A stretch of DNA of 64,000 nt, from assembly GCF_010015445.1 (NCBI RefSeq), contig NC_053115.1, positions 6,526,076 to 6,590,075 of the forward strand, written 5' to 3'. How positions within the stretch are numbered: the stretch's first letter is position 1; the number at the start of each line of letters is the position of its first letter. The notes under the pieces were generated by a model. That model ran no database searches. It saw only the letters and a list, made by a program, of their open reading frames with translations, and was not told where the DNA came from. This document shows positions 39,619 through 52,749 of the stretch, one piece after another. Made by a program: the position numbers and the translations under genes. Source of the stretch: Perca fluviatilis. Taxonomy: Eukaryota; Chordata; Actinopteri; Perciformes; Percidae.

Positions 39619-41219
39619 CAGTACAGGCTAAAAGTTTGGACACACCTTCTCATTCAATGCGTTTTCTTTATTTTCATGACTATTTACATTGTAGATTCTC
39701 ACTGAAGGCATCAAAACTATGAATGAACACATATGGAATTATGTACTTAACAAAAAAGTGTGAAATAACTGAAAACATGTCTTATATTTTAGATTCCTCA
39801 AAGTAGCCACCCTTGTCTTTTAGCGGCGAAACCCTTGGTGTTCTGTCAAAGACCGTTCTCCAGTGTGGTAGTCTCTCTGAAATGAGTTAAAGTTATGTAT
39901 TGGAATTTTTTTCCTTTATTAATGGGATTGGGACCATCAGTTGTGTTGTGCAGAAGTCAGGTTGATACACAGCCGACAGCCCTATTGGACAACTGTTAGA
40001 ATTCATATTATGGCAAGAACCAATCAGCCAAGTAAAGAGAAACGAGTGGCCATCATTACTTTAACAAATGAAGGTCAGTCAGTCCGGAAAATTGCGAAAA
40101 CTTTGAATGTGTCCCCAAGTGCAGTCGCAAAAACCATCAAGCGCTACAACGAAACTGGCTCACATGAGGACCGCCCCAGGAAAGAAAGACCAAGAGTCAC
40201 CTCTGCTGCTGAGGATAAGTTCATCCGAGTCACCAGCCTCAGAAATCGCAAGTTAACAGCAGCTCAGATTAGAGACCAGATGAATGCCACACAGAGTTCT
40301 AGCAGCAGACATCTCTAGAACAACTGTTAAGAGGAGACTGTGTGAATCAGGCCTTCATGGTCAAGTAGCTGCTAGGAAACCACTGCTAAGGAGAGGCAAC
40401 AAGCAGAAGAGATTTGTTTGGGTCAAGAAAAACAAGGAATGGACCAGTGGAAATCTGTGCTTTGGTCTGATGAGTCCAAATTTGAGATCTTTGGTTCCAA
40501 CCGCCGTGTCTTTGTGCGACACAGAAAAGGTGAACGGATGGATTCTACACGCCTGGTTCCCACCGTGAAGCATGGAGGAGGAGGTGGTGTGATGGTGTGG
40601 GGGTGCTTTGCTGGTGACACTGTTGGGGATTTATTCAAAATTGAAGGCAGACTGAACCAGCATGGCTACCACAGCATCCTGCAGCGACATGCCATCCCAT
40701 CCAGTTTGCGTTTAGTTGGACCATCATTTATTTTTCAACAGGACAATGACCCCAAACACACCTCCAGGCTGTGTAAGGGCTATTTGACCAAGAAGGAGAG
40801 TGATGGAGTGCTGCGCCAGATGACCTGGCCTCCACAGTCACCGGACCTGAACCCAGTCAAGATGGTTTGGGGTGAGCTGGACCGCAGAGTGAAGGGAAAA
40901 GGGCCAACAAGTGCTAAGCATCTCTGGGAACTCCTTCAAGACTGTTGAAAAACCATTTCAGGTGACTACCTCTTGAAGCTCATCAAGAGAATGCCAAGAG
41001 TGTGCAAAGCAGTAATGAGAGCAAAGGGTGGCTACTTTGAGGAAGCTAAAATATAAGACATGTTTTCAGTTATTTCACACTTTTTTGTTAAGTACATAAT
41101 TCCATATGTGTTCATTCATAGTTTTGATGCCTTCAGTGAGAATCTACAATGTAAATAGTCATGAAAATAAAGAAAACGCATTGAATGAGAAGGTGTGTCC
41201 AAACTTTTAGCCTGTACTG
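39619..41219 (+). mobile_element. Full-length Tc1-like transposon (1601 bp), TA TSDs
   Basis: TA at 39617-39618 and 41220-41221 flanks CAGTACAGGCTAAAAGTTTG and its inverse. The inverted repeats are about 195 bp each (39619-39813, 41025-41219) and nearly identical. Between them is a single transposase pseudogene on the plus strand. High arm identity shows a young insertion. Confidence 0.95.
40010..40948 (+). pseudogene. Tc1 transposase, inactivated by two frameshifts and loss of the catalytic Glu
   Basis: The frame starts MARTNQPSKEKR with two helix-turn-helix segments (SVRKIAKTLNVSPSAVAKTI; KLTAAQIRDQMNA). It shifts near 40305 into a second frame (ISRTTVKRRLCESGLHGQ) and back near 40445. The C-terminal half has LWSDESKFEIFG (first Asp), FQQDNDPKHTS (second Asp) and SPDLNPVKMVWGELDRR. 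The third catalytic residue, Glu in NPxE, is Lys here (codon AAG). The two shifts restore the original frame, so only about 45 codons are misread. The protein would be inactive even if the shifts were repaired. Confidence 0.92.
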
Positions 41220-41221
41220 TA

Positions 41222-44200
41222 TATATATTATATTTTTTATTTTTTTTGCTGAAGATACAAAAGATACTGTGTTACTACAGTGCAGGAGTTTTGAATAAAT
41301 CTGCTCTCACAGCTGTGTTATCACAGAGTGATACTCCAAGTCCCTGCTGACAATCTTCCTGTTGTAAATAAATGAAGTGGGAGAGGCAGCATTAACAGTT
41401 TGAAAATGCATTAAGAGTGCCCTCTAGGGGAAATTGCTTTTCAACACATCTACATTTGAACAGCTCAAACCACAGTCAGCAAAGTGCTTTTCAAAAGAGT
41501 ATCTGCAGCAACGGATGGTTAAAATATTGAATAATTACCCTGGAGATGGAGCTTGACAGGGCAACAGATTTAAATGAGATTGCATACAAATGTATAAATA
41601 TGAATAAAAATAAGATAGCTGTGTAGCTGTTTTTTCACTCCTGCATGTTTGCTCTTTATCCAGGAGATGTCAGTACTGTCATTTAGAAGAAGGAAACCAG
41701 CAAGGTACTATTATGAATTGCCATGGATAATTGTCTGTACAGTGAATCAGTAAGTAAGATAATCTCCCCTATTGAGATTTCAACATGATTTTGATAACAA
41801 CAAAGCATACAGGAACAACTGGACAACTTCTGTTTAATATCAATCTTCCACCTTTGTCAGGCTTTGTAAAGTCAATGCACTTTGTAATTGCACCTTTGTA
41901 GTACTTGATCTTGGACCTCTAGTAAGAGCAAACTATAAGAATAATGATGTGTGAGACAAGCTAAAGTGATATAAAACGTCCTCTTTACTGTGACAGTTCA
42001 GTGGGTTTGGGCCTCAGCAGAGATCAGTGAGGGCTCGGTGAGTCCTGGCCAGATCGATCACTCTATCTTTGTTGTGCTTGGCATCTATCTGCCATCAATC
42101 AGGCAGCGGTAGACACCTCCCAAGGTTAGAGCCCAGGTTGTCAATACCACACATGATTCAGTACTTTGTCAACAGGCATCACCACCAGTGTGTCTCTATC
42201 AGATGTATATTTATCCATCTGCAATGGTATACTGTAGCTGACAGATAAAGAAGTGTATTTAAAAGCAACGATGTAGCATTATCTCAGCCGGTATGTCGGA
42301 CAGTGGACCAGGATACAGAGGGCCAGAATAATCAGCTCCTCTGATGGATGCAGAGGAGGATCTGCTGCAGCTGGCAGGCAGGGGCTGCCACTTAGTGTAC
42401 ATTATTTACCCTGATTATTCACAGGGCTGCATTCAGCCAGCCACAGATGCGAGTAAGGAAACGCGCGCTGATCCTTTGCTGACCAAGCCAAATTCACAAT
42501 ACATGCAGACGAAGCCAGTAAAGAAAAGCGTATTATTCAGCAGTCATTAAGTGATTCTGTTTGGAGAATTAATAAGCCACCGATTGTGGTTTTATTTGTT
42601 GTTTTTTTGTCACATCCCAACAACTAGACCGTATAAAAAAATAAAGAAATCTGGGTTTTGTGAAGAAATAGTCTGATATCTTCTTTATGGAAGAGAAGAG
42701 TTATACAGACATCACTGGCCACAGACAGACGCACTACATGACGTGGTGATTCTTGGGTGTCCAGGAGTTTCACAGTTCTTCTGACCTCTTGTGTTCTCCC
42801 AACCACCCTGCAGCACAGCGACAAAGAGCCTGATGTAGCTGCTTGTACTGTCACTATAGTCATACTGTAAATGTATGGCTGTAAAATACAGATATGACAT
42901 ATGTGTAAGTGTGGATGTGCACTGTGGTTGCCTACTTCCTGGTCTTTATGTTGAACACACCTGTGTATGTGAATGACACATTGTTGTCTTCATGGAGGTG
43001 CATCCCCAGCACATCCTCAGCTGTCAATCACTGTCACTTTGCCACTGTCCCAAATTTCTAAAGACCTTAAGACAAATGTTAATCTGTCTCCACTAACATG
43101 CAGGCAAGAGTGTTGAGGCAGACAATGCAGGGTTTACATCACTTTTTAACTGCAACACTCTTCTAATAAACTCCCATAAAACCAAGCATGGGTCCAGTCC
43201 AGAAGCATTACATTCTGTTGAAGTTAAATGGCCTAATATCAACATATTATTGATACTATTCCCCAGCCACAGAAAGCTTGTAAAGCCTAGATGGCAAATG
43301 AGAGCGGGAGGGGAGCGCGGATGCTTCAGCAGCATGGTGTCGTAGAAACTGCAGAGACAAAAACAGGTTGGAGGAACAGAAAGAAATGATAATTGGTTTG
43401 AGAACTTAAACAGCAAACATATTGTTGCAAAGCTTGGTGGTGCTTGTGAAATGCAGGGTTCTGAAATGTAATGTAACTCCAAAAGAAAAACTGCTAACTG
43501 GCTGCAGCTTCATATATACACCATAGGGACATGACAATAGTCTCACAGCATTAATACATATTAAAACAACTAAATATTCAGGATTGCAGTGCAGGAAACA
43601 CATAAATATAATATGAATTTCAAAACTGCAGATCAGGACACAAATCCAGCATTACAGCGGAGTTGGCAGGCTGGTGTGGATTGAGTTGTGAACGGAGGAG
43701 AAGAGCAAGTAGCAGAGCGAATGAAAATGACAGCTTCATGCCCCCGTCACCCTGGCAGAGGGAAGACTGATGAGCTGCTTTTTTCCCAGCAATCTCTGTC
43801 TCCATCCGTCATCTCCTTTTAAACTGATTTGCCAGAGAGAACATGTCTCTGTCATCAATTACAGGGGATTTTACCACAACAAAGCTGAACAGATAAAAAA
43901 TATCTCAGAAGTTTTGCTGTCCTCCAGTGAACATGTCAAGCATCCCACCCTGCTGCGAAGCCGCATGAATAAACTGATTTCCAGGATTTTCAAAGTGGCT
44001 GTGTAACAATCTGCCGCAGAGCTCAGATTAGACTTGTTTATTCATGAATAAACGACGTTGCCCTCCCTCCTATACTGTAACACAGACGAACACATTTGTG
44101 CCAACATTAGCCGGAGCAACCATTCTTAATAATTGTGTAATATTGTCATAGCCAATTACCTGATCTGATAATCTGATTTGATGTCTGACTCAATATACAA

Positions 44201-44545
44201 TTGTATTGCTTTAGCATGTGCATTTATATTCTAAAGAGAGGAATGATGTGACATGTGCAGATTTGTAAGAGCACATTTTTTTTATGTTTGTTTTAAAAAC
44301 AATGGGGATTATTTACTTGTCAAAACAGTGAACTCTTAGGTAGTCAATTTAATTACATGAGTTTGTTCATAATTTAGGTCTAAATGCAACTTTGGGAAAT
44401 TTGTTTAATGGTATTAAAGTCAGATTAATGAAGCTGTCTGAGCCAAGTTCCCAATGTAAGCGTTACAGTGGAACTAAGCTAAATAAATACAGTAAATATA
44501 AATGGATTAAATGACTGTGAGTTATGTAAAAGGTTTCGCTCGTAG
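41222..44545. other. Non-genic stretch
   Basis: No exon-like frame, transposon termini or RNA gene can be supported. Several blocks (for example 42290-42540 and 43640-44010) are of more balanced composition and could be conserved non-coding DNA, but this cannot be judged from one sequence. Confidence 0.4.
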
Positions 44546-44554
44546 GGATGAACC

Positions 44555-44845
44555 TAGCCTGGGAAAACCCTGATGATCTTGCGGCAAATTTGTGATTTGC
44601 TCTCCAAGTCCGTCTGGCCAAGAGCCCATTCAAGCCCATTTCCAATTTTTCCAAATCGAGGCACCGATCACAACCGTGGAGGCAGCCTTTACACGATGCG
44701 CAACATGATCGCTGGTTGAGATGTTTTTCCGTCGCTCTGCATTCGTCATCTCCTTCATCGCTCTGATTGGTTTTAGGTCTATCCAATTGCGCCTAGAGGC
44801 ATTTGAGCGGTGTCCGTTGGTGACGCCCCTTTGGAAATAGGCTGT
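44555..44845. mobile_element. ~290-bp element with TAGCCT end and 9-bp TSD
   Basis: It starts TAGCCTGGGAAAACCC and ends near GGAAATAGGCT. Flanks GGATGAACC (44546-44554) and GAATGAACC (44846-44854) match at eight of nine bases. Terminal hexamer and TSD length are those of the elements at 19715 and 20678, but the internal sequence differs. Confidence 0.6.
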
Positions 44846-44854
44846 GAATGAACC

Positions 44855-46129
44855 TTATTTGACCCGCTCACATGCAGCGATCATGCCTGCTGTGGCTGCA
44901 GCAGCAGTATGTGTAACTCTGCCCAGCCTGGAGGTGGCCTGTAATCCCAAACGCTGGGCTCCATGTTTTGGCAATTGAAAATGTAAAACACCTCCTTATG
45001 CAGGGAAGCAGGAACCCTGAGGTACCCCAGAAGATAACAATTCTCCCCCCTCAATTATTCAACACAGAAAAGGACTGAAAGTATATGAAGCATGTGATCA
45101 ATTATTAACCCAGCTACATGCATTATTTACTTGGCAAGCTGGAACATTTAATGGGACATTGTTTTCCATGTTTGTCCGATGAAAACAAGAAAGACCTGCA
45201 GCCACTGCACTTGTATTTCTTTGAATGACCCTCAGGTTTGCAGAGATAATTTTAGGAGGGGACAAATGTTTGATGGCTGCGTGTTCAAATTTTGAATGGC
45301 TTAATTTGCCACACATTTTGTCAAGGTAATTTGTTTTCTTCCCCGGATTGATTACCACTTGCTCGGGGGCAGATCAAGTGTGTGGGATATCTACAGTATC
45401 TCCATCATCAATATGCATGTCTGACTCTCCTGACCTTGAGAGGGTAAACAGACGAGACGAAAACAACTTCCCGAGCGCACTTCCTTGTTTGTTTCCTAAG
45501 GGTGTGTAGTGATAAATAGCTCTTCCCCATGTGCACAGTAGGCGCACTCATACAGTAACTGTGTGAGGTTGAATCACCAGGAATTCTGCCATGCTCGGCT
45601 AATGCGATTTGGGGCTGTGAGTTTAAGGAATTTCTAATGAGAAGAGTGTCTTCACAGCAAATCAGTGTAGCTTCAGGCACATCAAAAGGGGCGTTAGATT
45701 TGAGGCAAACTGATGAATATTCTGCTTGGCAAGTGCGACTTTGACAAAGGCAAAAAAAAGTGCCTTTTCAAGTAAGTTGTACCCCGCTCCACGTCAACTT
45801 CACAGCATACCACATTCTCTATTTATTACCAAAGAAGAAAGAAGTTTAGGCGTGCAGAAACAGCAACTCATACATTTAAGAGAAGTCCAATCATTTCATT
45901 TCATAACAGTGTAATTTCTCATGTGTCTGTTCTTTAACAATATCTATACTTATAAACAATAACTTAAATTAAACGTGGGATTTTTTTTTTACTGTACATA
46001 TATAGTATGTGTAAAGTGGACATAGTCTAAGTACAAAATTAACTGCCAATTATTTTAAAGTTGTAGTGTATTTATGGATCATGAATTATAAATTGAAAAT
46101 ACAGAAAAAACTTTGGAGAAAGAACAACA
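44855..46129. other. Non-genic stretch
   Basis: No gene, repeat terminus or RNA is recognisable here. The block 45360-45720 is compositionally even and could be conserved non-coding sequence; there is no positive evidence. Confidence 0.35.
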
Positions 46130-46400
46130 ATGGCGAAAAGTAAGACCAGGGATTTATTGACATGGACCGACGACAAGGAGGGACTCTTATGTAAGCCTAC
46201 CTAACGGATAAGATGTCTGCGTCGTCGTTTCCAAAGGTCTCCATTTCTGCCCGTCCAGACTACAACGCAACCTAGGAGCAAAGTCAAACTTTATTAGGGC
46301 CAGCAGTGTTTCCAAATGTGTCTGTATCAGAGGCTCGGAAACACTGACGAGGCGTAAACGTATAAAGATATGCATTTTTTAACAAACATCTTGTGGGGAT
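46130..46400 (+). pseudogene. Possible PIF/Harbinger Myb-like N-terminal relic
   Basis: The frame from the ATG at 46130 reads MAKSKTRDLLTWTDDKEGLL before a stop, like the start of Harbinger Myb/SANT accessory proteins. It is followed by GTCGTCGTTTCCAAAGGTCT and CCGTCCAGACTACAACGC, phrases found inside fish Harbinger-type MITEs. It is short and decayed. Confidence 0.35.
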
Positions 46401-46967
46401 GTGGCCTAACAGTGATTGTCCAATCATATAAGCAACAGTAACGATTACCTTGTCAAGCTTTGGATTTCTCTAAACCAAAACGGTGCACATGCAGCTGTCG
46501 TAAGAGGTATTTGGTATACAAAGGTTTTGTTGAGGGAAGTCTGTTTTAGCCTTTCCAGAACCAAAAACATGGAAAGTGTATCTGCACTGTCATGTAAGCT
46601 TCAATTAACATGTTCTCCTAACTAGCCTAGCCTACTGTATAGTAGCAACCGAGCATTGCTTACAAGACCAAGGACTACATCATTAACTAACTACATTCAT
46701 TTGTGGGGTTACACGTAACAAAAAAAGCCCTGTTTATAACTAGCACATCCATTATGTAGTATACATAATATAGTACTGTATATACATAATAATATTCACC
46801 ACTGAGTGGAAGCTGGCAGATAAGGACTGTTTTTACCTTAAGTTGACAAACAAGAGCACATTTAAGCACATTATAAAAAATAAAGATTATTTAACAGGCA
46901 CAGTGTGACGACATAATGTTTTATTAAATTACTGTGTAACCAAATAACCACAATTGCTGCAGAATGC

Positions 46968-47191
46968 TCTTACATTCCGTTTACACGTACATGGTTATTT
47001 TGAAAAACTGAGCCATTTCCCTTCGTTTGCGCCCTTCCTTTACACGCAAATATATATATATATATATATATACACGAGGTAAACGAACCCTTTTCTGAAA
47101 ACTGACAGCTGTGCACAATGTTATTTTTAAAAACTGAGAGGTTGAAATGTCCGTTTATGAAAATAGCCGGCCACATGTAAATGTAGCATTA
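46968..47191. mobile_element. Short MITE with CGTTTACACG / ACATGTAAATG ends
   Basis: The left part TTTACACGTACATGGTTATT, then TTGAAAAACTGAG, pairs imperfectly with the right part CTGAGAGG, GAAAATAGCCGGCCACATG and TAAATG. A (TA)n run lies in the middle (47050-47071). It may be the far end of the same Harbinger-type element as 46130. Confidence 0.4.
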
Positions 47192-47754
47192 GTTTCCCTT
47201 AAATGTCTGAAATGAAGTGTTAGACAAATAACCATTTGACTTAAACAGTATAAACTAAATCAATCACAAATACCCCAACCACATTTAAGACTGGACACTG
47301 TTTACAATCTCTTAACATTATGACTTTCATAACGATCACTCACTCTGCTTTTAAGAGACTTTCACTGGAGATTTCAACAGCCATCAACACTGAACAACAT
47401 TCACCTTCTTCATCGTCTGGCACATATCCCAGTGTTCTGAAACGGCAGCGTCCTGTGGGAGATAATCTCTGCTGGGAGCCCAGTCAGAACTCACACTGTC
47501 AATTTTACACGTCGCATGGGCCACATTGAATCACACCAGGCAATTCCTGAGTTGACTCCCTTGTAACGAGTGTTTCTGCAGTAGTAATTGGATAAGCTGT
47601 CAGCTGGGGCTTCATGAAAAGAGCTGCGTCTTGCAGTACGTGTGTGTGTTACATGTGTGTATGAGTGCTTACACACACTGTTTTTTGTGTGTGCTGTATG
47701 TGTATTTGAGCAAAGTCATATGTTAGTTCACTAAACATTCTCATCACTCTGCTC

Positions 47755-48545
47755 CATACTGTATAAAATATGGACCTAGTCTCTGTGGCGTTACCCATAG
47801 GTTTCCGAGGAGCCAAAATGAACCTTAAAGTTCTGGCCATCGGAATCTTGACGTCGGCCAATTCAAAAAATGGGCAAAGGGGTGGATGGAGCTGAGACGG
47901 GCTGAATGAAGCCCACAGTCTATGCTCGCCTCCTGTGACGGAAGCCCACCTGTCACGAGCCCACCATCAAAGTGAAACGCCCTTAATTATGCACAACTTT
48001 AAGTCTAAGTTAATTTAATTTATACTGTTTATTGATCCCCAGTGGGGAAATTACAATTTACACTCTGTTTGTTAGAAATCACTACACACACAGGCCTGAA
48101 ATACACACACACATGCTCAGGATGTTCATGCACAAATGAAGAGATGTCAGAGTGAGTGGGCTGCCAGTGCTGGACCAGCGCCCTGAGCGGTTGGGGGGGG
48201 TACGGTGCCTTGCTCAAGAGCACCTGGCAGTGCCCAGGAGGTGAACAGGCATCTCTCCAGCTACCAATCCACACTCTGTACTTCGGTCCGTACTGGGACT
48301 TGAACCAGCAACCCTCCGGTTCCCAACCCAAGTCCCTACGGACTGAGCTACTGCCACCCAAGTTAAGTATATGTAAGTAGCTACGTATTTGTTCCATTGT
48401 GTACACAGGTTTATTTCTACTGTAAAGTTGGGCATTTTAACATAGGGGTTCTATGGGGATTGACTTATTTTTGGAGGTGGCCTCGAGTGGCACTTTCACA
48501 TTGGCTTCATTTTTTAGCACTGAGGTTGCTGGATCCGATTGTGCT
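47755..48545. repeat. Interspersed repeat split by a SINE insertion
   Basis: The left half has ACTGTATAAAATATGGACCT, then AGTCTCTGTGGCGTTACCC; the right half has GGGGTTCTATGGGGATTGAC and GGAGGTGGCCTCGAGTGGC. Together they resemble one widespread fish repeat. A second, more decayed copy ending TTTTTTACAGTCTATG is at 50545-50772. Confidence 0.5.
48026..48361 (-). mobile_element. tRNA-derived SINE, ~336 bp, antisense
   Basis: The minus strand begins TGGGTGGCAGTAGCTCAGTC (box A), then GGTTCAAGTCC (box B). The body has TTGAGCAAGGCACCGTACCC and CAGGGCGCTGGTCC, and the 3' end is CCCCACTGGGGATCAATAAA. Flanking AAGTTAA on both sides is a plausible short TSD. Frames across it (about 48029-48435) are artefacts. 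Confidence 0.88.
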
Positions 48546-50544
48546 CTTGCAAAATAGAAAGCAGACATAGCGGAAGGGAAGGAGAATGCCTGTCATCCTG
48601 CGGGGAGTCAACTGAGGCCTTAAACCTAACCAAATTGTTCTTTACATAAACCAAAACTTTCTGACACTCTGACCCGCTTTGCATTTTTCTGTGTCTATTG
48701 AAGTAAAGACCTGATGGAAATTTGAAGGATGTACATTTTGGAGGTTTTATTATAAGGTTTCTAGCAGATGTTCTTCACCAATTTAATGTTCTGTGTCTGA
48801 TTTCCTTATTCATATTCATCTCAGTGGAAGAATAGTGGGAACATCCATAAACAGATAAAGATGATTTATAAATTCAGCAGATGTGATCCATGTTGGAAGT
48901 TTTCATCTTTGCTGGGTGCTGAGCCGTTGAAGTGTGAGAGCATTTTGTTAAAAGTTGTAATGAGATTTGACTGTGTTGTTTTGAAATCTTATCTCGATAC
49001 AGTCATGTGGATTCGACTTGGAGCAACAAACACTTCATACTCAGTCTTCAACAGCTAAAAATAACTTGCAACTTGATCTTGTGAATGCTATTTAAAAACG
49101 GATCTTTGACATAGGTCTTAAGAGACCTGCATTTTCTCTCTTCAAAGATGTGAAAATGAAACACCAACCTTTCTAGAATTAGAAGTGGTATATAGCCTAC
49201 ATGGTGTTATACACTGTTCTTAGCCTCTGTCACTCATTTAGTAAAACTGCAAACTTAAGAAACCATTTATAGCTCTTCCTTAGACTCTTTAATATCAATC
49301 TACGAAGGGTTTTTATATTTCTTCTTCATATGTAAAATAACTGTGCCAGTACATCTGATACATCTCTGCACAACTCAGGAATCACAAAAAAAAAAACATT
49401 TTACTTTTAAGGTTAGTTGCTGCCAAATAAAGGTAATGCTTTCTGACAGCTAGTCAAAGAAACTACAGCGCACAAATATAAATGTCAGCTTCCCAAAAGT
49501 GTAAGCATCATTGTCACTTTCTTAAGCTTCGCTGTTTGTGCAGAGATGCAGGGAAGTCGTTCACTTTGGAATTCTTTTCTGTTGTGAATCTGTCATTTCA
49601 AACATATAACAAATGAACTAAATAAACTGGATAATAAGCTGTAAATATCCCATAGCAAGCCATATGGTTGTATTACACACACTACACTTGAATGCAGGAC
49701 AGTACTGGAGACTAGTTCCGGTTGCATTTCTTAAAGGGATAGTATTTTTAGCCACCATTTTGAGAATTTTCCTTTAAGAATGAAACAACATTGTGGGTCT
49801 CTTCCTACCTTGCAGCTAAAATAATAACCAGAATCCCCCCCCAAGCAAATCACATACAATAGGCATCAAAACACAGCCCTAAGCCTGAGTCACGTACTTT
49901 TGGGTTCTGTTATTGCACCCAGCCCAAATGACATCCCACAGTGCATGAAGACTGTAATCGGATTAGCTGTGGTCTTGAGACGACAAACATAACATGTTGT
50001 GCTCTATCCCAAGACTTCCCCTTTAGCCATCATCTTCATCAGGTGCCATTGTCCGTTATCTCCTTCCCTCAGTGCCTGTCCGCTCTGAGGCCACAACACT
50101 CGCAGCCAAACCAATTTATCCACATCCAACAATCCAATCACTTCCTCAATGTATCTGTCAGAGACAGGGGCAACTGTTGTCCATTGATCTTTGAAATGCA
50201 TTGGATCGCTTTGTGGAAATAATTGAATTGCACACTTTAAAAGGCTAATCTGACCGGCAGCAAACAGCAGTGAAACGACCACTTCATCACCTGCTCAGAA
50301 CTAATAAAGATAGAGCTTTGTAAAAACCACAATCTCAAGGTTTTACAAACATCTTTTTTAACTGATTTTTTGAAACCTCTGTAAACATTTTTATAACGAG
50401 TTTATGATTATATCTCAATTGCTAGTTTCAAGTATTCTTCAATAGAGCATGATGTTCACTTTGTAAATTATGGTCCAATTTATTTTAAAATCGATGATAA
50501 AGCAGGGTATGCTTTAGGTAACTAAAGGGAAAGTTTGCTGACTT
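48546..50544. other. Non-genic stretch
   Basis: Nothing can be assigned. The block 49930-50280 is the most gene-like by composition, but it has no splice-flanked frame or recognisable protein motif. Confidence 0.35.
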
Positions 50545-50785
50545 TCTGTGCACTGCCGTACATGCAGATGGATGGCGGCAGCGCCCAGAGGTCCGCATTA
50601 GCGCTTAACCGCGTCAACCTCCCACACTCCACCCTCAAGTCCGAAAATCACGTCCGATTTAAAAAAAATCCAAGATAGCGACAGACAAGCTGCCAAACTC
50701 GAGGCTTCAAAACGGTAGTCAACCAAACAATAATGGATGCTGCTACATCCATTATTTTTTACAGTCTATGTTGCTATTATGGCTG

Positions 50786-50825
<40 letters not shown>

Positions 50826-50850
50826 CGCGCGCGCGTGGGGTGTGTGTGTG
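50545..50850. repeat. Interspersed repeat fragment plus (GT)n microsatellite
   Basis: GATGGATGGCGGCAGCGCCC through TCCATTATTTTTTACAGTCT is a decayed repeat. A (GT)n run with a GCGCGCGC core follows at 50789-50850. Confidence 0.6.
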
Positions 50851-52749
50851 GTAGAGCGAGTGAGCGAGTGACAGTGATTCGCTTCACCGAGTACCGACTA
50901 TAGAGTCATAGTGGGAGAAACAAAGTGTCTCCACGTACTTACGTAGCTAGCCACAGCGTAGATTTAACGCAGAAGCATAAATCACGCTTTAGTGTCCTGC
51001 CCACTATTGTTGTGGATGCCAAAGTACTCGCTAACACCGCCAGTGAACCAGCCAGAAACACATGATGATCAGAAACACATGATGATTAGTACTCATTGTT
51101 TCAATTGTCACGCTGTTGCTGTTCTGTGGTCAGCAGTGACAGAGAGTTAACAGGACAGTTGCCAGGTGTAATTGTGTTGTATACTTATCCTCCTAATCCT
51201 GTCGCATCTATGTTTTCTTAGATTCCAGGAAAAATGGCCTTTGATTTTGCTTTGTCAGATTTAATTTGTTACTATTGTAAATCAATTATTTATTTACATG
51301 ACTATGCAGCAGACTGGTAGACTGGAATAGGACACTATTAAATGACATGTGACCAGAGAAACTTTACATTAGAACAGGTACAGAACCAGGTGGAGTTTGG
51401 GGAGAAAAAAAAAGTCATAATTTTGTCAAAGATTATGGAACATGTGACACATTCGTGCAGGAATATTGAGATGTTGAATTTAAATTTTCAAATTGTGCTA
51501 AAATGTGAAACTCCTGAGATCTCTTCTTTTACTGCATTAGAGCTGTTTGTGCTTATGACACCGTAAGTGAGATCACTGTTGCAGTTATGTCCTTCTCTAC
51601 AATGAAACCCGCTGGAGGATGAGCCTTGTTATAAACTGTATTAATGAGCAAGGGTCAATGCAGAGCTGAAATCAAACAAACCAAACAAATGGCAATCTTT
51701 GTGTTCTTTGTGATGTGTGTGAAAGCTGTCAATATTCCCGCAAGGCTCTTGAAAAGCGCATATGTTTAAAGTAGTGTTTAAAGCCACTGGATTGTTTGGT
51801 GGAATTTGTTAGCACAAAGGATATCATTCAGTTCTCTTTTTACAGATCTGAGGCTTCATCCTGCCTCTCTCTCACAGCTCGACTGATATGAAGAAGGCTT
51901 CTTCAGTATGTGTTCGTTGCTCAGTGGGGCTGTATTCTGCAGGAGTCATATGAATTGTGCTTGGTCTAATTGTTAGTCATTTAGGATCCATAAAGCCATG
52001 TTTTCTTCTTTTTGATTTTAATGGCTTGTAAAGCTGCCCGAGTGTATTCTAAAAGGGATATTTAAGCTTTTCCAGGAATCTGGCCGTTTGGTCTACTTGA
52101 AAAACTATGCACCATTACCAGCCACCATGAGGGAGCTCTTAAGACACATGCTGTCTCCCTCCCTCTGCACTCATCAACATCTTCTACTTACATCATCGAG
52201 CTGCCATCATTTCACCGTAAACAAAAACAAACGCAAAACAAAGAGCACCAGACCAGAGTGTACATGACAGTTTCTCCCTGCTTGTCTGTGTATTATATTG
52301 CCAAAAATAAAATGTAATTGAATTTCCAGTAGATGTCTCCATGTGCAGATGATCACACACACAGAATGGTTGTTCCCAGAAGGCCTGATCATGAATTGAA
52401 GCCATTAGCGGTTCGCTGTTTTGGATATGAATCTTCATGTTCTAGCTCACTGACTGCATTTTGTTGCCTCTGCTATGCATATATTAGCAGGTGACTACAA
52501 AGACTTTTTGAACAACTTAATCAGGACTTGAATAATGACAAATAGCTTATCAACCAAACTGCAAATATTAAACATAAATTCATAATGAGGCTTTATTTAG
52601 ACTTCTGTGAACTAATCAATTAACTCTCACAGATCTGAGGGCATTTTTAGATATCTTCTTGAATTCTCCTTTCAAGGGTATTTGTGTATAACCTGATCCC
52701 CATGTGTATCATATCAAAATGTTCAGAACAAACACAGCTTTCTGTATAG

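Noticed and set aside
48029..48435. Overlapping 125-, 74- and 73-codon frames
   Set aside because: They run across a tRNA-derived SINE and have no protein similarity I recognise.
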